A DNA stretch of 20,184 nt, from positions 1 through 20,184 of the IMG/VR virus record IMGVR_UViG_3300032296_000823; one strand, written 5' to 3'. Position numbers and translations under genes: made by a program. Each line of letters begins with the position of its first letter. Position 1 is the stretch's first letter. Shown in pieces: positions 1 through 6,904 of the stretch. The DNA is from a virus. Under the pieces are notes generated by a model. It was not told where the DNA came from and ran no database searches. It was given only the letters and a program-made list of their open reading frames with translations.

Positions 1-2157
1 GCTGCAGGTGCGGCTGGGCAGGTTTTGGTTTCTGGCGGCACTGGAGCGCCCACCTGGGGCTCTGCGCTGATTGTATCTGATCAGGCTGCAAATGTGGTCT
101 ATGCTGGCCCGACAAGCGGGCCTGATGCTCCCACGTCCTTCCGGCTTTTGGTCACTGATGACCTGCCATCCTCGGGTGTTGTCGCGGCAACGTATGGCGC
201 GGCGGCGACGGTTCCGGTCTTCACGGTAAACGCCAAGGGGCAGATTACGGCGGTCACCAATACGGTGATCGCCATTGATGCCTCTCAGATTACGGCCGGC
301 ACTCTTGCGGTTGCTCGGGGAGGCACTGGCCTTTCGACAACGCCAGCCAATGGCGAGATTGATATTGGCAATGGCACTGGCTTCACGCGCACGACGCTGA
401 CTGGCTCCAGTGGCATATCAATCACCAATGGCGCCGGCAGCATTTCCGTTGGCAATTCTGGGGTGCTTTCTTTCAGTGGCGGCACTACGGGCCTCACGCC
501 TGCGAGCCCCACCACGGGTGGCGTGACGCTTGCTGGCACTCTTAATGTGGCCAATGGCGGCTCTGGTGCCGCGACGCTTAGTGGCTACCTGAAGGGCAAT
601 GGAACCAGTGCATTTACTGGCTCTGCCACCATCCCCAATACCGACATCACCGGCCTCGGCACGATGTCTACGCAGAATGCGTCTTCCGTTGCGATTACCG
701 GCGGGACTGTAAACGGCACGTCAATCGGCGCGACCACGCCGGCTGCGGGTACGTTTACCTCTGTTGGGATGACGAGCGGCACGATTACGACTGCGCCATC
801 TTCCGGCAATGACATCGTCAATAAGACCTATGCCGATTCTATTGCGGCGGGCATCAATTTTCACCAGTCTTGCCGTTTGGCTACGACTGCCGCGCTTCCG
901 AGCAATACCTACAACAATGGCGTTTCTGGGGTTGGCGCGACGCTTACTGCTACGGCGAATGGCGCCCTGTCGGTTGACAGCACTGCAGTGGCGGCGACCA
1001 ATCGTATCTTGGTCAAGAATGAAGTCAATCAGGCTTACAATGGCGTTTATGTCGTCACCCAAACGGGCAGCGCGGGTTCGCCGTTTATTCTGACCAGGGC
1101 GACTGATTTTGACACTGCTGGGTCTGGCGTTGATCAGATTGATGCCGGCGACTTCTTTCTTATTACTGCCGGATCTACCCTGGCCAATACTTCTTGGGTG
1201 CAGCAGACGCCGCTGCCCATTACGGTTGGCACGACGGGGATTGTGTTTTCTCAGTTTGGCGCGCCGCTGACTTATTCTGCCGGCACGGGCCTGACTGAGT
1301 CGCCGGCATACACGTTCAACATTGCCAATACTGGCGTTGTCTCTGGCAGTTATGGCGGCGCGGCGACTGCCATGACGCTGAGCATCAATGCCCAGGGGCA
1401 GATTACTAGCGCCACAGACGTTTCGATTGCAATCAATGGCAACCAGATTACGTCTGGCACTGTCGGGTCTGCCTACATCAGCGGATCTTACACGGGCATC
1501 ACAGGTGTTGGGACGCTGACTTCAGGCACTTGGAATGCCACCACCATGGGCGTTGCCTATGGCGGCACTGGCCTGACGTCTTATGCGGTTGGCGATTTGA
1601 TTTATGCCAGCGGCACGACGACGCTTTCCAAATTGGCTGACGTTGCCACTGGCAATGCGCTGATTTCTGGGGGTGTGGGCGTCGCGCCGTCATATGGCAA
1701 GATTGGCCTCACCACGCATATTACTGGCACTTTGGCTGTCGGAAATGGCGGCACTGGATTGGCTACGCTTACGGGTTCAAACAGGGCGCTGTATTCAACG
1801 TCTTCAAGTACATTGACTGCAGGAACCTTGCCGGCTGCTGCCGGTGGGACAGGCAATTCATCATATACTGCTGGCGACATCCCGTATGCGTCTGCGACTA
1901 CCACGATTTCAAAGCTCGCTATTGGCACAGTCGGTACGGTTCTGACTTCTACCGGCACTGCGCCATCTTGGGCGGCGCAGTCCACCTTAGCGGTTGGCAC
2001 GGCCACCAATCTTGCGGGTGGGGCTGCCAGTCAGGTGCCTTATCAGACGGGTGCCGGGGCGACTGCCTTTGTTGCCAATGGCACGGCTGGTCAGGTGTTC
2101 AAATCAAATGGCGCAAGCGCGCCGACGTGGGCCAATATTGATGGGGGCACATTCTGA
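1..2157 (+). CDS. Tail fibre protein, 5'-truncated by the window edge
   Basis: The frame is open from base 1 to a TGA at 2155-2157 (718 codons visible), so the true start lies upstream. The TTG at 25 is not a credible start because the upstream codons continue the same motif. The protein is a long, Gly/Thr/Ser/Ala-rich, cysteine-poor beta-repeat polypeptide. GGTG or GGSG motifs recur near 319, 556, 1561, 1747 and 1842, which is typical of trimeric phage tail fibre shafts. GQIT..QIT segments repeat near 235-300 and 1393-1455. A GQV-x-x-S/N-G-x-APTW motif appears at the left edge and again before the C-terminal NIDGGTF. A non-repetitive segment around 817-1250 may be a folded shaft or knob domain. 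Inferred role: host recognition as a virion fibre. The anchor domain is not visible, so its attachment point is unknown. Confidence 0.85.
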   Translation, partial: AAGAAGQVLVSGGTGAPTWGSALIVSDQAANVVYAGPTSGPDAPTSFRLLVTDDLPSSGVVAATYGAAATVPVFTVNAKGQITAVTNTVIAIDASQITAGTLAVARGGTGLSTTPANGEIDIGNGTGFTRTTLTGSSGISITNGAGSISVGNSGVLSFSGGTTGLTPASPTTGGVTLAGTLNVANGGSGAATLSGYLKGNGTSAFTGSATIPNTDITGLGTMSTQNASSVAITGGTVNGTSIGATTPAAGTFTSVGMTSGTITTAPSSGNDIVNKTYADSIAAGINFHQSCRLATTAALPSNTYNNGVSGVGATLTATANGALSVDSTAVAATNRILVKNEVNQAYNGVYVVTQTGSAGSPFILTRATDFDTAGSGVDQIDAGDFFLITAGSTLANTSWVQQTPLPITVGTTGIVFSQFGAPLTYSAGTGLTESPAYTFNIANTGVVSGSYGGAATAMTLSINAQGQITSATDVSIAINGNQITSGTVGSAYISGSYTGITGVGTLTSGTWNATTMGVAYGGTGLTSYAVGDLIYASGTTTLSKLADVATGNALISGGVGVAPSYGKIGLTTHITGTLAVGNGGTGLATLTGSNRALYSTSSSTLTAGTLPAAAGGTGNSSYTAGDIPYASATTTISKLAIGTVGTVLTSTGTAPSWAAQSTLAVGTATNLAGGAASQVPYQTGAGATAFVANGTAGQVFKSNGASAPTWANIDGGTF
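1561..1758 (+). repeat. Fibre module repeat, copy 1
   Basis: This 198-base in-frame module starts and ends at a GGTG motif and contains LYAS/IYAS, SKLADVATGNALISGGVGVAP and GLTTH elements. It matches 2406-2603 in the next fibre gene without indels. By eye, 11 of 66 residues differ, with many additional silent changes. A more degenerate third copy begins near 1842 (GGTGNSSYTAGDIPYAS). Confidence 0.85.
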
Positions 2158-2219
2158 TGATTGACGAAATGGTTGCTCTTCAACTGAAAACTCAGTACAA
2201 ATCAGGGAACCTGAGGTAA
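2157..2219 (+). CDS. 20-aa mini-ORF between two fibre genes
   Basis: An ATG overlaps the fibre stop codon by one base (TGATG) and opens a 20-codon frame, MIDEMVALQLKTQYKSGNLR, ending at TAA 2217-2219, three bases before the next fibre start. The string GGGGGC about ten bases upstream could serve as a weak ribosome binding site. The end of this frame contains the AGGTAAG that serves the 276-aa fibre gene. It may be a real micro-protein, a coupling leader, or a leftover of a gene start. A very similar fibre end with TGATGA occurs at 9012-9029, where the ATG starts the nozzle gene. I do not recognise the peptide. Confidence 0.35.
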   Translation: MIDEMVALQLKTQYKSGNLR

Positions 2220-2222
2220 GCC

Positions 2223-3053
2223 ATGGCACAGACTGGTTACACCCCAATCCAGTTGTATCGCACTACAACTGCTAGTGCGACGCCTATTGCTGGCAATTTG
2301 GCGGACGGCGAGCTTGCCATCAACACGACTGACGAGAGGCTTTACTTCAAGAATGCCGGCGGCACGGTAAAGCTTCTTGCGGCTAATGTTACCCCTGCAG
2401 CAAATGGTGGAACGGGCCAATCGTCTTACACGGTTGGTGATTTGCTTTATGCGAGCGGGTCTACCACGCTGTCTAAATTGGCCGATGTTGCGACTGGGAA
2501 TGCCCTCATTTCCGGCGGCGTTGGCGTGGCGCCCTCTTGGGGTAAGGTTGGCCTGACGACGCACGTCAGTGGCACGCTGCCTGTCGCCAATGGCGGCACT
2601 GGCACTGCCACGGCCTTCACCTCCGGGTCTGTTGTCTTCGCTGGCGCCAGTGGCGTTTACAGCCAAGACAATTCCAATCTTTTTTGGGACGACACAAATA
2701 ATCGCCTGGGCGTTCGCACGGCGACCCCTGCGGTATCTTTGGCGATTTCTGCGACTGACGCCATCCTAGTGCCTGTGGGAACCACCGCGGAGCGTCCTAC
2801 GGGCGCCACGGGCTATTTGCGGTTCAACAGTAGCACCACAAGCTTTGAAGGCTACAATGGCACCGCATGGGGCTCCATTGGCGGTGGCGCGACGGGTGGC
2901 GGCACGGATCAGGTGTTCTATCTGAATGGTCAGACCGTGAATACCAGCTACTCAATTCCTGCCGGCCAGAATGCCGGTTCGTTTGGACCAATCACTGTGG
3001 CGAGCGGCGCGACTGTGACCGTTCCTTCAGGCTCAACTTGGACGGTGACATAA
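2223..3053 (+). CDS. Short tail fibre protein (276 aa)
   Basis: The N-terminus carries a typical phage fibre opening, GELAINTTDERLYFKNAGGTV (about residues 29-49), followed by GGTG modules (about residues 62-127) shared with the upstream fibre. A TTAERPTGATGYLRFNSST-type strip (about 186-204) comes next. The C-terminal region has DQVFYLNGQTV, YSIPAGQNA and VPSGSTW motifs, common in fibre tips of many unrelated phages. The start is supported by AGGTAAG just upstream. It is shorter than a full fibre and has no obvious anchor domain, so it may be a distal subunit that assembles on the larger fibre. Assignment to a fibre is firm; its position in the virion is inference. Confidence 0.82.
   Translation: MAQTGYTPIQLYRTTTASATPIAGNLADGELAINTTDERLYFKNAGGTVKLLAANVTPAANGGTGQSSYTVGDLLYASGSTTLSKLADVATGNALISGGVGVAPSWGKVGLTTHVSGTLPVANGGTGTATAFTSGSVVFAGASGVYSQDNSNLFWDDTNNRLGVRTATPAVSLAISATDAILVPVGTTAERPTGATGYLRFNSSTTSFEGYNGTAWGSIGGGATGGGTDQVFYLNGQTVNTSYSIPAGQNAGSFGPITVASGATVTVPSGSTWTVT
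2406..2603 (+). repeat. Fibre module repeat, copy 2
   Basis: Second copy of the 198-base fibre module, colinear with 1561-1758 from GGTG to GGTG. The amino-acid sequence is largely conserved while many codon third positions differ. This suggests an old duplication or independent acquisition with selection on the protein. Confidence 0.85.
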
Positions 3054-3054
3054 G

Positions 3055-3654
3055 ATGCCCGTAAAGCTCAATTCAACTGGCGGTGGCTCTGTCACCCTGA
3101 CCACGCCCAGCACGGCAGCAGATTACACTGCCACCTTCCCGGCAGGCACTGGGAACGTGGTGGTGGCAGGAAGCTCTAGTGCTTTGACTCAAGGCACCGT
3201 GCAGGCCAGCACCAGTGGCACCAGCATTGACTTTACTGGCATTCCGTCTTGGGTAAAGCGCATTACGGTTATGCTCAGTGGTGTTTCTACTAGCGGTACG
3301 TCCTCATTGCGTTTTCAGTTGGGAGACAGCGGAGGTATTGAAAATACTGGTTATGCAAGCAATGCGCTCACAAGCAGCACTAGCGCGGCGGTAAACACAG
3401 CAAACAGCACGGCAGGCTTTGATGGCGGCTCTATTGCATCTTCATCAAATGTGCTTAATGGCGCTTTGGTTTTAACAAACGTCACTTCAAATACTTGGGT
3501 TTGCCAAGGAAGCATTTCTAATACGGGCGATTCAAGGTTTATGTCTATTAGTGGCGGGAAAAGTCTATCAGATACTTTGACGCAAGTTCGCATCACGACT
3601 GTCAATGGCACCGACACCTTTGATGCGGGTAGCATCAACATCATTTACGAGTGA
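3055..3654 (+). CDS. Fibre tip protein A (199 aa), paralogue of the protein at 4623-5213
   Basis: The ATG follows the previous stop by one base. The N-terminal stretch (residues 1-40, VTLTTPSTAADYTATFPAGTG) is a common phage fibre segment. From about residue 51, QASTSGTSIDFTGIPSWVKRI, the protein matches the 196-aa protein at 4623. The two diverge through the middle and match again at the C-terminus (VRITTVNGTD, FDAGSINI, YE). The conserved ends with a different centre suggest a receptor-binding domain whose exposed part has changed while the scaffold stayed fixed. The central part looks AT-richer than the flanks by eye. No catalytic motif is visible. Confidence 0.75.
   Translation: MPVKLNSTGGGSVTLTTPSTAADYTATFPAGTGNVVVAGSSSALTQGTVQASTSGTSIDFTGIPSWVKRITVMLSGVSTSGTSSLRFQLGDSGGIENTGYASNALTSSTSAAVNTANSTAGFDGGSIASSSNVLNGALVLTNVTSNTWVCQGSISNTGDSRFMSISGGKSLSDTLTQVRITTVNGTDTFDAGSINIIYE
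3586..3614 (+). repeat. 29-base exact repeat in fibre tip genes, copy 1
   Basis: These 29 bases, running from GTTCGCATC to CACCGA, are identical to 5145-5173. They encode the conserved VRITTVNGT strand at the C-terminus of both tip paralogues. Such a repeat could support homologous exchange between the two genes. Confidence 0.9.
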
Positions 3655-3662
3655 GGTAAGCA

Positions 3663-4178
3663 ATGCCCATCACCATCTCAGGCTCCACAGGTATCGCGGG
3701 TGTTGACGGCTCTGCCTCCACTCCAGCCCTTCAAGGAACCGACACAAACACTGGCGTTTATTTTGGCGCTGATACGATTTCCTTCTCTGAGGGTGGAGCC
3801 CTTGTTGGGCAGTTTGATAGTAGCGCAAACTTCCGATTCAACTCCGGCTACGGCTCTGTTGCCACAGCGTATGGATGCCGGGCTTGGGTAAACTTCAATG
3901 GTACCGGGGCGGTGGCGATTAGGGCAAGCGGGAATGTCACCAGCATTACGGATTTTGCCACTGGCGATTACCAAGTAAATATAACTAACGCCATGCCTGA
4001 CGCAAATTACGCCTTTCAAGTAGTAGCGCAACGAAACTCGGCGGGCCTTAATTTCGCTGTGCCAGCGGGGCAGGCTTCATCATTATACCAAACCGCATCT
4101 ACCTTCAGGGTTTTAACGTACAATTCTGCTTTTAGTAATGAAGACGCTCAAGCTGTTTTATGTGCAGTTTTCCGCTGA
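3663..4178 (+). CDS. Fibre tip protein with WVNFNGTG-type domain (171 aa)
   Basis: The start is supported by GAGGTAAG just upstream, nearly the same translation signal as at 2223. The N-terminus (residues 1-50, TISGSTGIAGVDGSASTPAL, NTGVYFGADTISFSEGG) is a widespread fibre segment. Residues about 72-115 (CRAWVNFNGTGAVAIRASGNVTSITD, GDYQVNITNAMPDANYAF) form a compact beta domain that ends many phage fibres. The last 35 residues or so appear unrelated to the other tips, and their DNA looks AT-richer by eye. Inferred role: distal receptor binding. It could equally be an adhesin subunit loaded onto the main fibre. Confidence 0.78.
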   Translation: MPITISGSTGIAGVDGSASTPALQGTDTNTGVYFGADTISFSEGGALVGQFDSSANFRFNSGYGSVATAYGCRAWVNFNGTGAVAIRASGNVTSITDFATGDYQVNITNAMPDANYAFQVVAQRNSAGLNFAVPAGQASSLYQTASTFRVLTYNSAFSNEDAQAVLCAVFR

Positions 4179-4190
4179 CAGGATTTAGCC

Positions 4191-4391
4191 ATGAACCAAC
4201 GCATCATATTCCCTACAGACGAAGGCGGTGTTGCTGTCATCATCCCTGCCCCCGAATGCGGCCTGACGATTGAAGAAATCGCCGCCAAGGATGTGCCAGA
4301 GGGCAAGCCATACAAGATTGTGGATGTTACTGACATCCCGTCAGACCGCACCTTCCGCAACGCTTGGACCTATGTGGAGGATGAACAATGA
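4191..4391 (+). CDS. Small fibre-associated protein (66 aa)
   Basis: An acidic small protein with IIFPTDEGGVAVIIP at the N-terminus and EEIAAKDVPEGKPYKIVDV then IPSDRTFRNAWTY toward the C-terminus. From memory, similar proteins sit directly beside fibre genes in many phages, often in pairs with the next type of protein. That placement suggests an assembly factor or a small fibre-associated subunit, but no function is established here. Its stop overlaps the next start (ATGA, 4388-4391), so the two are probably translated together. AGGAT upstream may be the binding site. Confidence 0.7.
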   Translation: MNQRIIFPTDEGGVAVIIPAPECGLTIEEIAAKDVPEGKPYKIVDVTDIPSDRTFRNAWTYVEDEQ

Positions 4392-4621
4392 TCCGAATTG
4401 ACATCACCAAAGCCAAGGTCATCGCGCATGATATGCGCCGTGCGGCCCGTGCTGTTGAGTTTGCTCCGCATGATGAGGTGATTGCCAAGCGCATCCCCGG
4501 CACTGCGGAAGCAGATGCAGAAGCCGCCCGGCAGGCAATTCGTGATAAGTATGCGGCGGTGCAAATTGCCATTGATGCGGCTACGACACCAGATGAAATC
4601 AAGGCTGCGTTAGGAGCTTAA
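4388..4621 (+). CDS. Putative tail fibre assembly chaperone-like protein (77 aa)
   Basis: A mainly helical, charged protein. It opens MIRIDITKAKVIAHDMRRAAR, then has EVIAKRIPGTAEADAEAARQAI and ends with DAATTPDEIKAALGA. Proteins of this general shape next to fibre genes are usually annotated as tail (fibre) assembly chaperones; the link here is by resemblance and position. It overlaps the preceding gene by four bases. Its last codons contain the GGAG that likely serves the next gene at 4623. It separates the two paralogous tip genes, so it may have moved together with one of them as a cassette. Confidence 0.65.
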   Translation: MIRIDITKAKVIAHDMRRAARAVEFAPHDEVIAKRIPGTAEADAEAARQAIRDKYAAVQIAIDAATTPDEIKAALGA

Positions 4622-4622
4622 A

Positions 4623-5213
4623 ATGTCCACCCTACAATCCACCAACCTGAAGCATGAATCTTCTGCGACAAACAACATTGTCCTGGATGCGAGTGGAAAT
4701 ACCGCAATTCAAGGCACGTTACAGGTTGGCGGAGTGGCTACGAACATTTATCCTCTGGTTTCTGGAACCTCGCAAGCCAGCACCAGCGGTACGTCCATTG
4801 ACTTTACTGGAATCCCGTCTTGGGTAAAACGCATCACGATTATGTTTAATGGGGTCAGCACAAATGGCACCAGCGTAAAATTGGTTCAGATTGGCGCCGG
4901 ATCAGTAACAACAAGTGGATATCTTTCTAGTTCCACAACCACAGGCACAACTTCAGCAACAACTACTACTGCGGTTGGTTATGCTTTTGGCACTAATAGT
5001 TCGGTAGACGCAATCGGTGGAATTATGACGATAGCGAGTTTTGGAAGTAATGTGTGGGTGTCTAGTCATGCTGCATACGCAAACTCTACCCCACAAGGGG
5101 TTTTTGGAGGCGGTACCGTTACTCTTTCCGGCACTCTTGATCGCGTTCGCATCACGACTGTCAATGGCACCGATGCGTTTGACGCCGGGTCCATCAACAT
5201 CCTGTACGAGTGA
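4623..5213 (+). CDS. Fibre tip protein B (196 aa), paralogue of the protein at 3055-3654
   Basis: The first 50 residues (LQSTNLKHESSATNNIVLDASGN, GTLQVGGVAT) form a common fibre N-terminal segment that differs from that of tip A. From about residue 52, QASTSGTSIDFTGIPSWVKRI, the two tips align. The centre (about residues 80-165) is unlike tip A and rich in Ser/Thr. The end returns to VRITTVNGTDAFDAGSINILYE. The DNA of the centre (about 4860-5130) looks AT-richer than the flanks by eye. A good Shine-Dalgarno (GGAG) lies at the end of the upstream gene. Likely an alternative or second receptor-binding tip. Confidence 0.75.
   Translation: MSTLQSTNLKHESSATNNIVLDASGNTAIQGTLQVGGVATNIYPLVSGTSQASTSGTSIDFTGIPSWVKRITIMFNGVSTNGTSVKLVQIGAGSVTTSGYLSSSTTTGTTSATTTTAVGYAFGTNSSVDAIGGIMTIASFGSNVWVSSHAAYANSTPQGVFGGGTVTLSGTLDRVRITTVNGTDAFDAGSINILYE
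5145..5173 (+). repeat. 29-base exact repeat in fibre tip genes, copy 2
   Basis: Identical to 3586-3614 and located at the same place in the paralogous tip gene. It marks where sequence similarity resumes after the variable centre. Confidence 0.9.
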
Positions 5214-5221
5214 GCATCAAA

Positions 5222-5362
5222 ATGAAACTCGAACTCACCATCACCGAAATCAATTCGGTGCTCCAGGCGCTGGGCAACATGCCCTACGCTCAGGTGTTTG
5301 AGCTCGTAGAGAAAATCCGCGCCCAAGCAAAAGAGCAGCTGGAAGAGCCTGCCCAAAAGTGA
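5222..5362 (+). CDS. Small conserved phage-type protein (46 aa)
   Basis: A 46-codon frame from ATG 5222 to TGA 5360-5362. It begins MKLELTITEINSVLQALGNM and continues PYAQVFELVEKIRAQAKEQL. From memory, short proteins with this pattern (LELT..E.N..L..LG..P...V..L..KI) are found near lysis and tail genes of many phages, function unknown. It is probably a small two-helix protein with a charged tail. It sits 8 bases after tip B and 4 bases before the membrane-anchored protein at 5367. It has no strong Shine-Dalgarno and may rely on coupling. Confidence 0.7.
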   Translation: MKLELTITEINSVLQALGNMPYAQVFELVEKIRAQAKEQLEEPAQK

Positions 5363-5366
5363 CGAG

Positions 5367-5831
5367 ATGGAACTTCCCAAGCTCACTCCGGTAATTCAAT
5401 TTGCGACAGCCAGTTTTGCGCTGGCCGTTGGCGGCTACACGGCCGGCGAAAAGTTTGGCTGGTTCAAGAATGAAATCATCTCCTGGGCGCCAGAGCATTT
5501 CAGAATTGTCGATACCAAGATTGGGCAGCCCGTTACGGTAACAGTGGCGCGGATCAAAAAGCGCGACGACTGTTCTGTGGAAAACTTTGAGGTGACTATT
5601 CGCGACGGCACTGGTGTTATCCACCCTGCTACCCCAAGTATGACCCGGTTTACCGGCCCCGCAGGCCCTGAGATCGACACTTTTACCTATTTGCTGGATA
5701 TCTCAGACAAGGAAACCATAGCCCCTGGCCGGGCAACGCTCCTGGCCACGATCAAATACAAATGTCCTGAAGGTGAACGGACTGTTACCTATCCCCGGCA
5801 CCAGAACCTGACCTTTATGCTGGAGAAGTGA
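5367..5831 (+). CDS. Unknown protein with an N-terminal membrane segment (154 aa)
   Basis: I do not recognise this protein. Residues about 7-26 (TPVIQFATASFALAVGGYTA) are moderately hydrophobic and may form a membrane anchor or uncleaved signal. The remainder looks like a soluble beta-rich domain, with VTVTVARI, FEVTIRDG, FTYLLDI and ATLLATIKY strands and two cysteines. It lies immediately before the holin, so a role in lysis or in the envelope (spanin-like, antiholin or superinfection exclusion) is possible. No lipobox or classical spanin features were seen. The start at 5367 leaves only four bases after the preceding stop. Confidence 0.7.
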   Translation: MELPKLTPVIQFATASFALAVGGYTAGEKFGWFKNEIISWAPEHFRIVDTKIGQPVTVTVARIKKRDDCSVENFEVTIRDGTGVIHPATPSMTRFTGPAGPEIDTFTYLLDISDKETIAPGRATLLATIKYKCPEGERTVTYPRHQNLTFMLEK

Positions 5832-5832
5832 C

Positions 5833-6351
5833 ATGGAAAGCCTGCTGAACCTTGTGCGCACGGTCGCTCCAAGCATCGCCAGCGCCGTGGGGGGCCCCTT
5901 GGCTGGCATGGCCACCAGGGCGATTTCTGAGGCCCTGCTGGGCAAGCCAGACGGCACTGAGCAGGAGCTTGCCGAGGCCGCATCCAAGGCCACCCCAGAT
6001 CAGTTGCTGGCCCTCAAGCAGGCCGAGCAAGATTTTGCCGTGAAGATGCGCGAATTGGATATTGACCTGGAGCGGATTGCTAATGCTGACCGCGACAGCG
6101 CACGGAACCGGGAAGTGGCCGCCAAGGACTGGACCCCGCGTGTCCTAGCCGGGCTGGTTACGGGCGGTTATTTTGGGGTGCTGTTTTACATGTTGATCAA
6201 TGGCCTTCCAACGCATGGCGGGTCTGAGGCCATGTTGGTGATGCTTGGCACTTTGGGGACGGCCTGGGGTGGCATTATGGCATACTATTTTGGCTCCTCC
6301 GCCGGCAGTAAAGAGAAAACAGACGCGATGAATAGGATGGCTCGCAGATGA
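5833..6351 (+). CDS. Holin, three-TM gene-transfer-agent type
   Basis: Forms membrane lesions that release the endolysin at the end of infection. Residues about 8-28 are a hydrophobic N-terminal segment. A charged helical region follows (about 40-100: EQELAEAASKATPDQLLAL, DFAVKMRELDIDLERI). Two strong membrane helices then occur at about 103-125 (RVLAGLVTGGYFGVLFYMLI) and 132-155 (AMLVMLGTLGTAWGGIMAYY). The C-terminal YYFGSSAGSKEKT is the signature of the GTA_holin_3TM family. The length of 172 aa fits the family. GGAG lies upstream, and the gene ends with an ATGA overlap with the muramidase, the usual holin-lysin pairing. Confidence 0.9.
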   Translation: MESLLNLVRTVAPSIASAVGGPLAGMATRAISEALLGKPDGTEQELAEAASKATPDQLLALKQAEQDFAVKMRELDIDLERIANADRDSARNREVAAKDWTPRVLAGLVTGGYFGVLFYMLINGLPTHGGSEAMLVMLGTLGTAWGGIMAYYFGSSAGSKEKTDAMNRMARR

Positions 6352-6887
6352 GTGAATTGTTCCCCAAGGTTCTTAAATCTGTTCTGAAGCACGAGGGGCT
6401 GTGGAGCGACCACAGGGATGATCCCGGCGGCGCCACTATGAAGGGCGTGACGCTCCAGACGTATTCCGACTGGCTCGGGCGGCCGGCAAGCAAAGATGAA
6501 TTGCGCAACATCCCAGATGACCACTTGGAGGCCATCTACCGCAAGGGATATTGGGCCAAGATCCGAGGCGATGAGCTTGCCGAGATCTCGCCTGGGCTTG
6601 CGGCGTGCGCTTTTGACTTTGCGGTGAACAGCGGCCCAGGCCGGGCTGCCAAGGCCCTCCAGAGCCTTTGTGGGGCGGTTACGGATGGCGCGATTGGGCC
6701 CAACAGCCTGAAGCAGATAAAGGCCTGGGTCGGGATCCTTGGCCATAAAAGCGCAATTGAGGCCTTCCAGGCGTTTCGCCAGCATTACTTGGAGAGCCTG
6801 GACACCTTCGCTACTTTCGGCCGGGGTTGGACCCGGCGCGTTGTAGAAGTGCGGGAAGAGGCCCTCAAATTGTCTGCGGGGGCCTGA
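6348..6887 (+). CDS. Endolysin, glycoside hydrolase family 108 muramidase
   Basis: Cleaves peptidoglycan glycan strands during lysis. The N-terminal GH108 signature is present: HEGLWSDHRDDPGGATMKGVT (residues 15-35), with E16 as the expected catalytic acid and DPGG at 25-28. YRKGYWAKIRGDEL (64-77) and FDFAVNSGPGRAAKALQ (89-105) are also typical. A C-terminal peptidoglycan-binding-type part has DGAIGP (113-118) and FGRGWTRRV (157-165). The length of 179 aa matches the family. There is no signal peptide, so export should depend on the holin at 5833-6351, with which it overlaps by four bases. In the family the second residue after the catalytic Glu is usually Gly-Gly or Gly-Tyr; here it reads EGLW, a mild variation. 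Confidence 0.93.
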   Translation: MSELFPKVLKSVLKHEGLWSDHRDDPGGATMKGVTLQTYSDWLGRPASKDELRNIPDDHLEAIYRKGYWAKIRGDELAEISPGLAACAFDFAVNSGPGRAAKALQSLCGAVTDGAIGPNSLKQIKAWVGILGHKSAIEAFQAFRQHYLESLDTFATFGRGWTRRVVEVREEALKLSAGA

Positions 6888-6904
6888 ATATTCTCGGCAG
6901 TAAA

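Noticed and set aside
3055-5213. Diversity-generating retroelement acting on the fibre tips
   Set aside because: No reverse transcriptase gene or template repeat occurs in the window, and the paralogue differences are not limited to adenine positions. Recombination is a simpler explanation.
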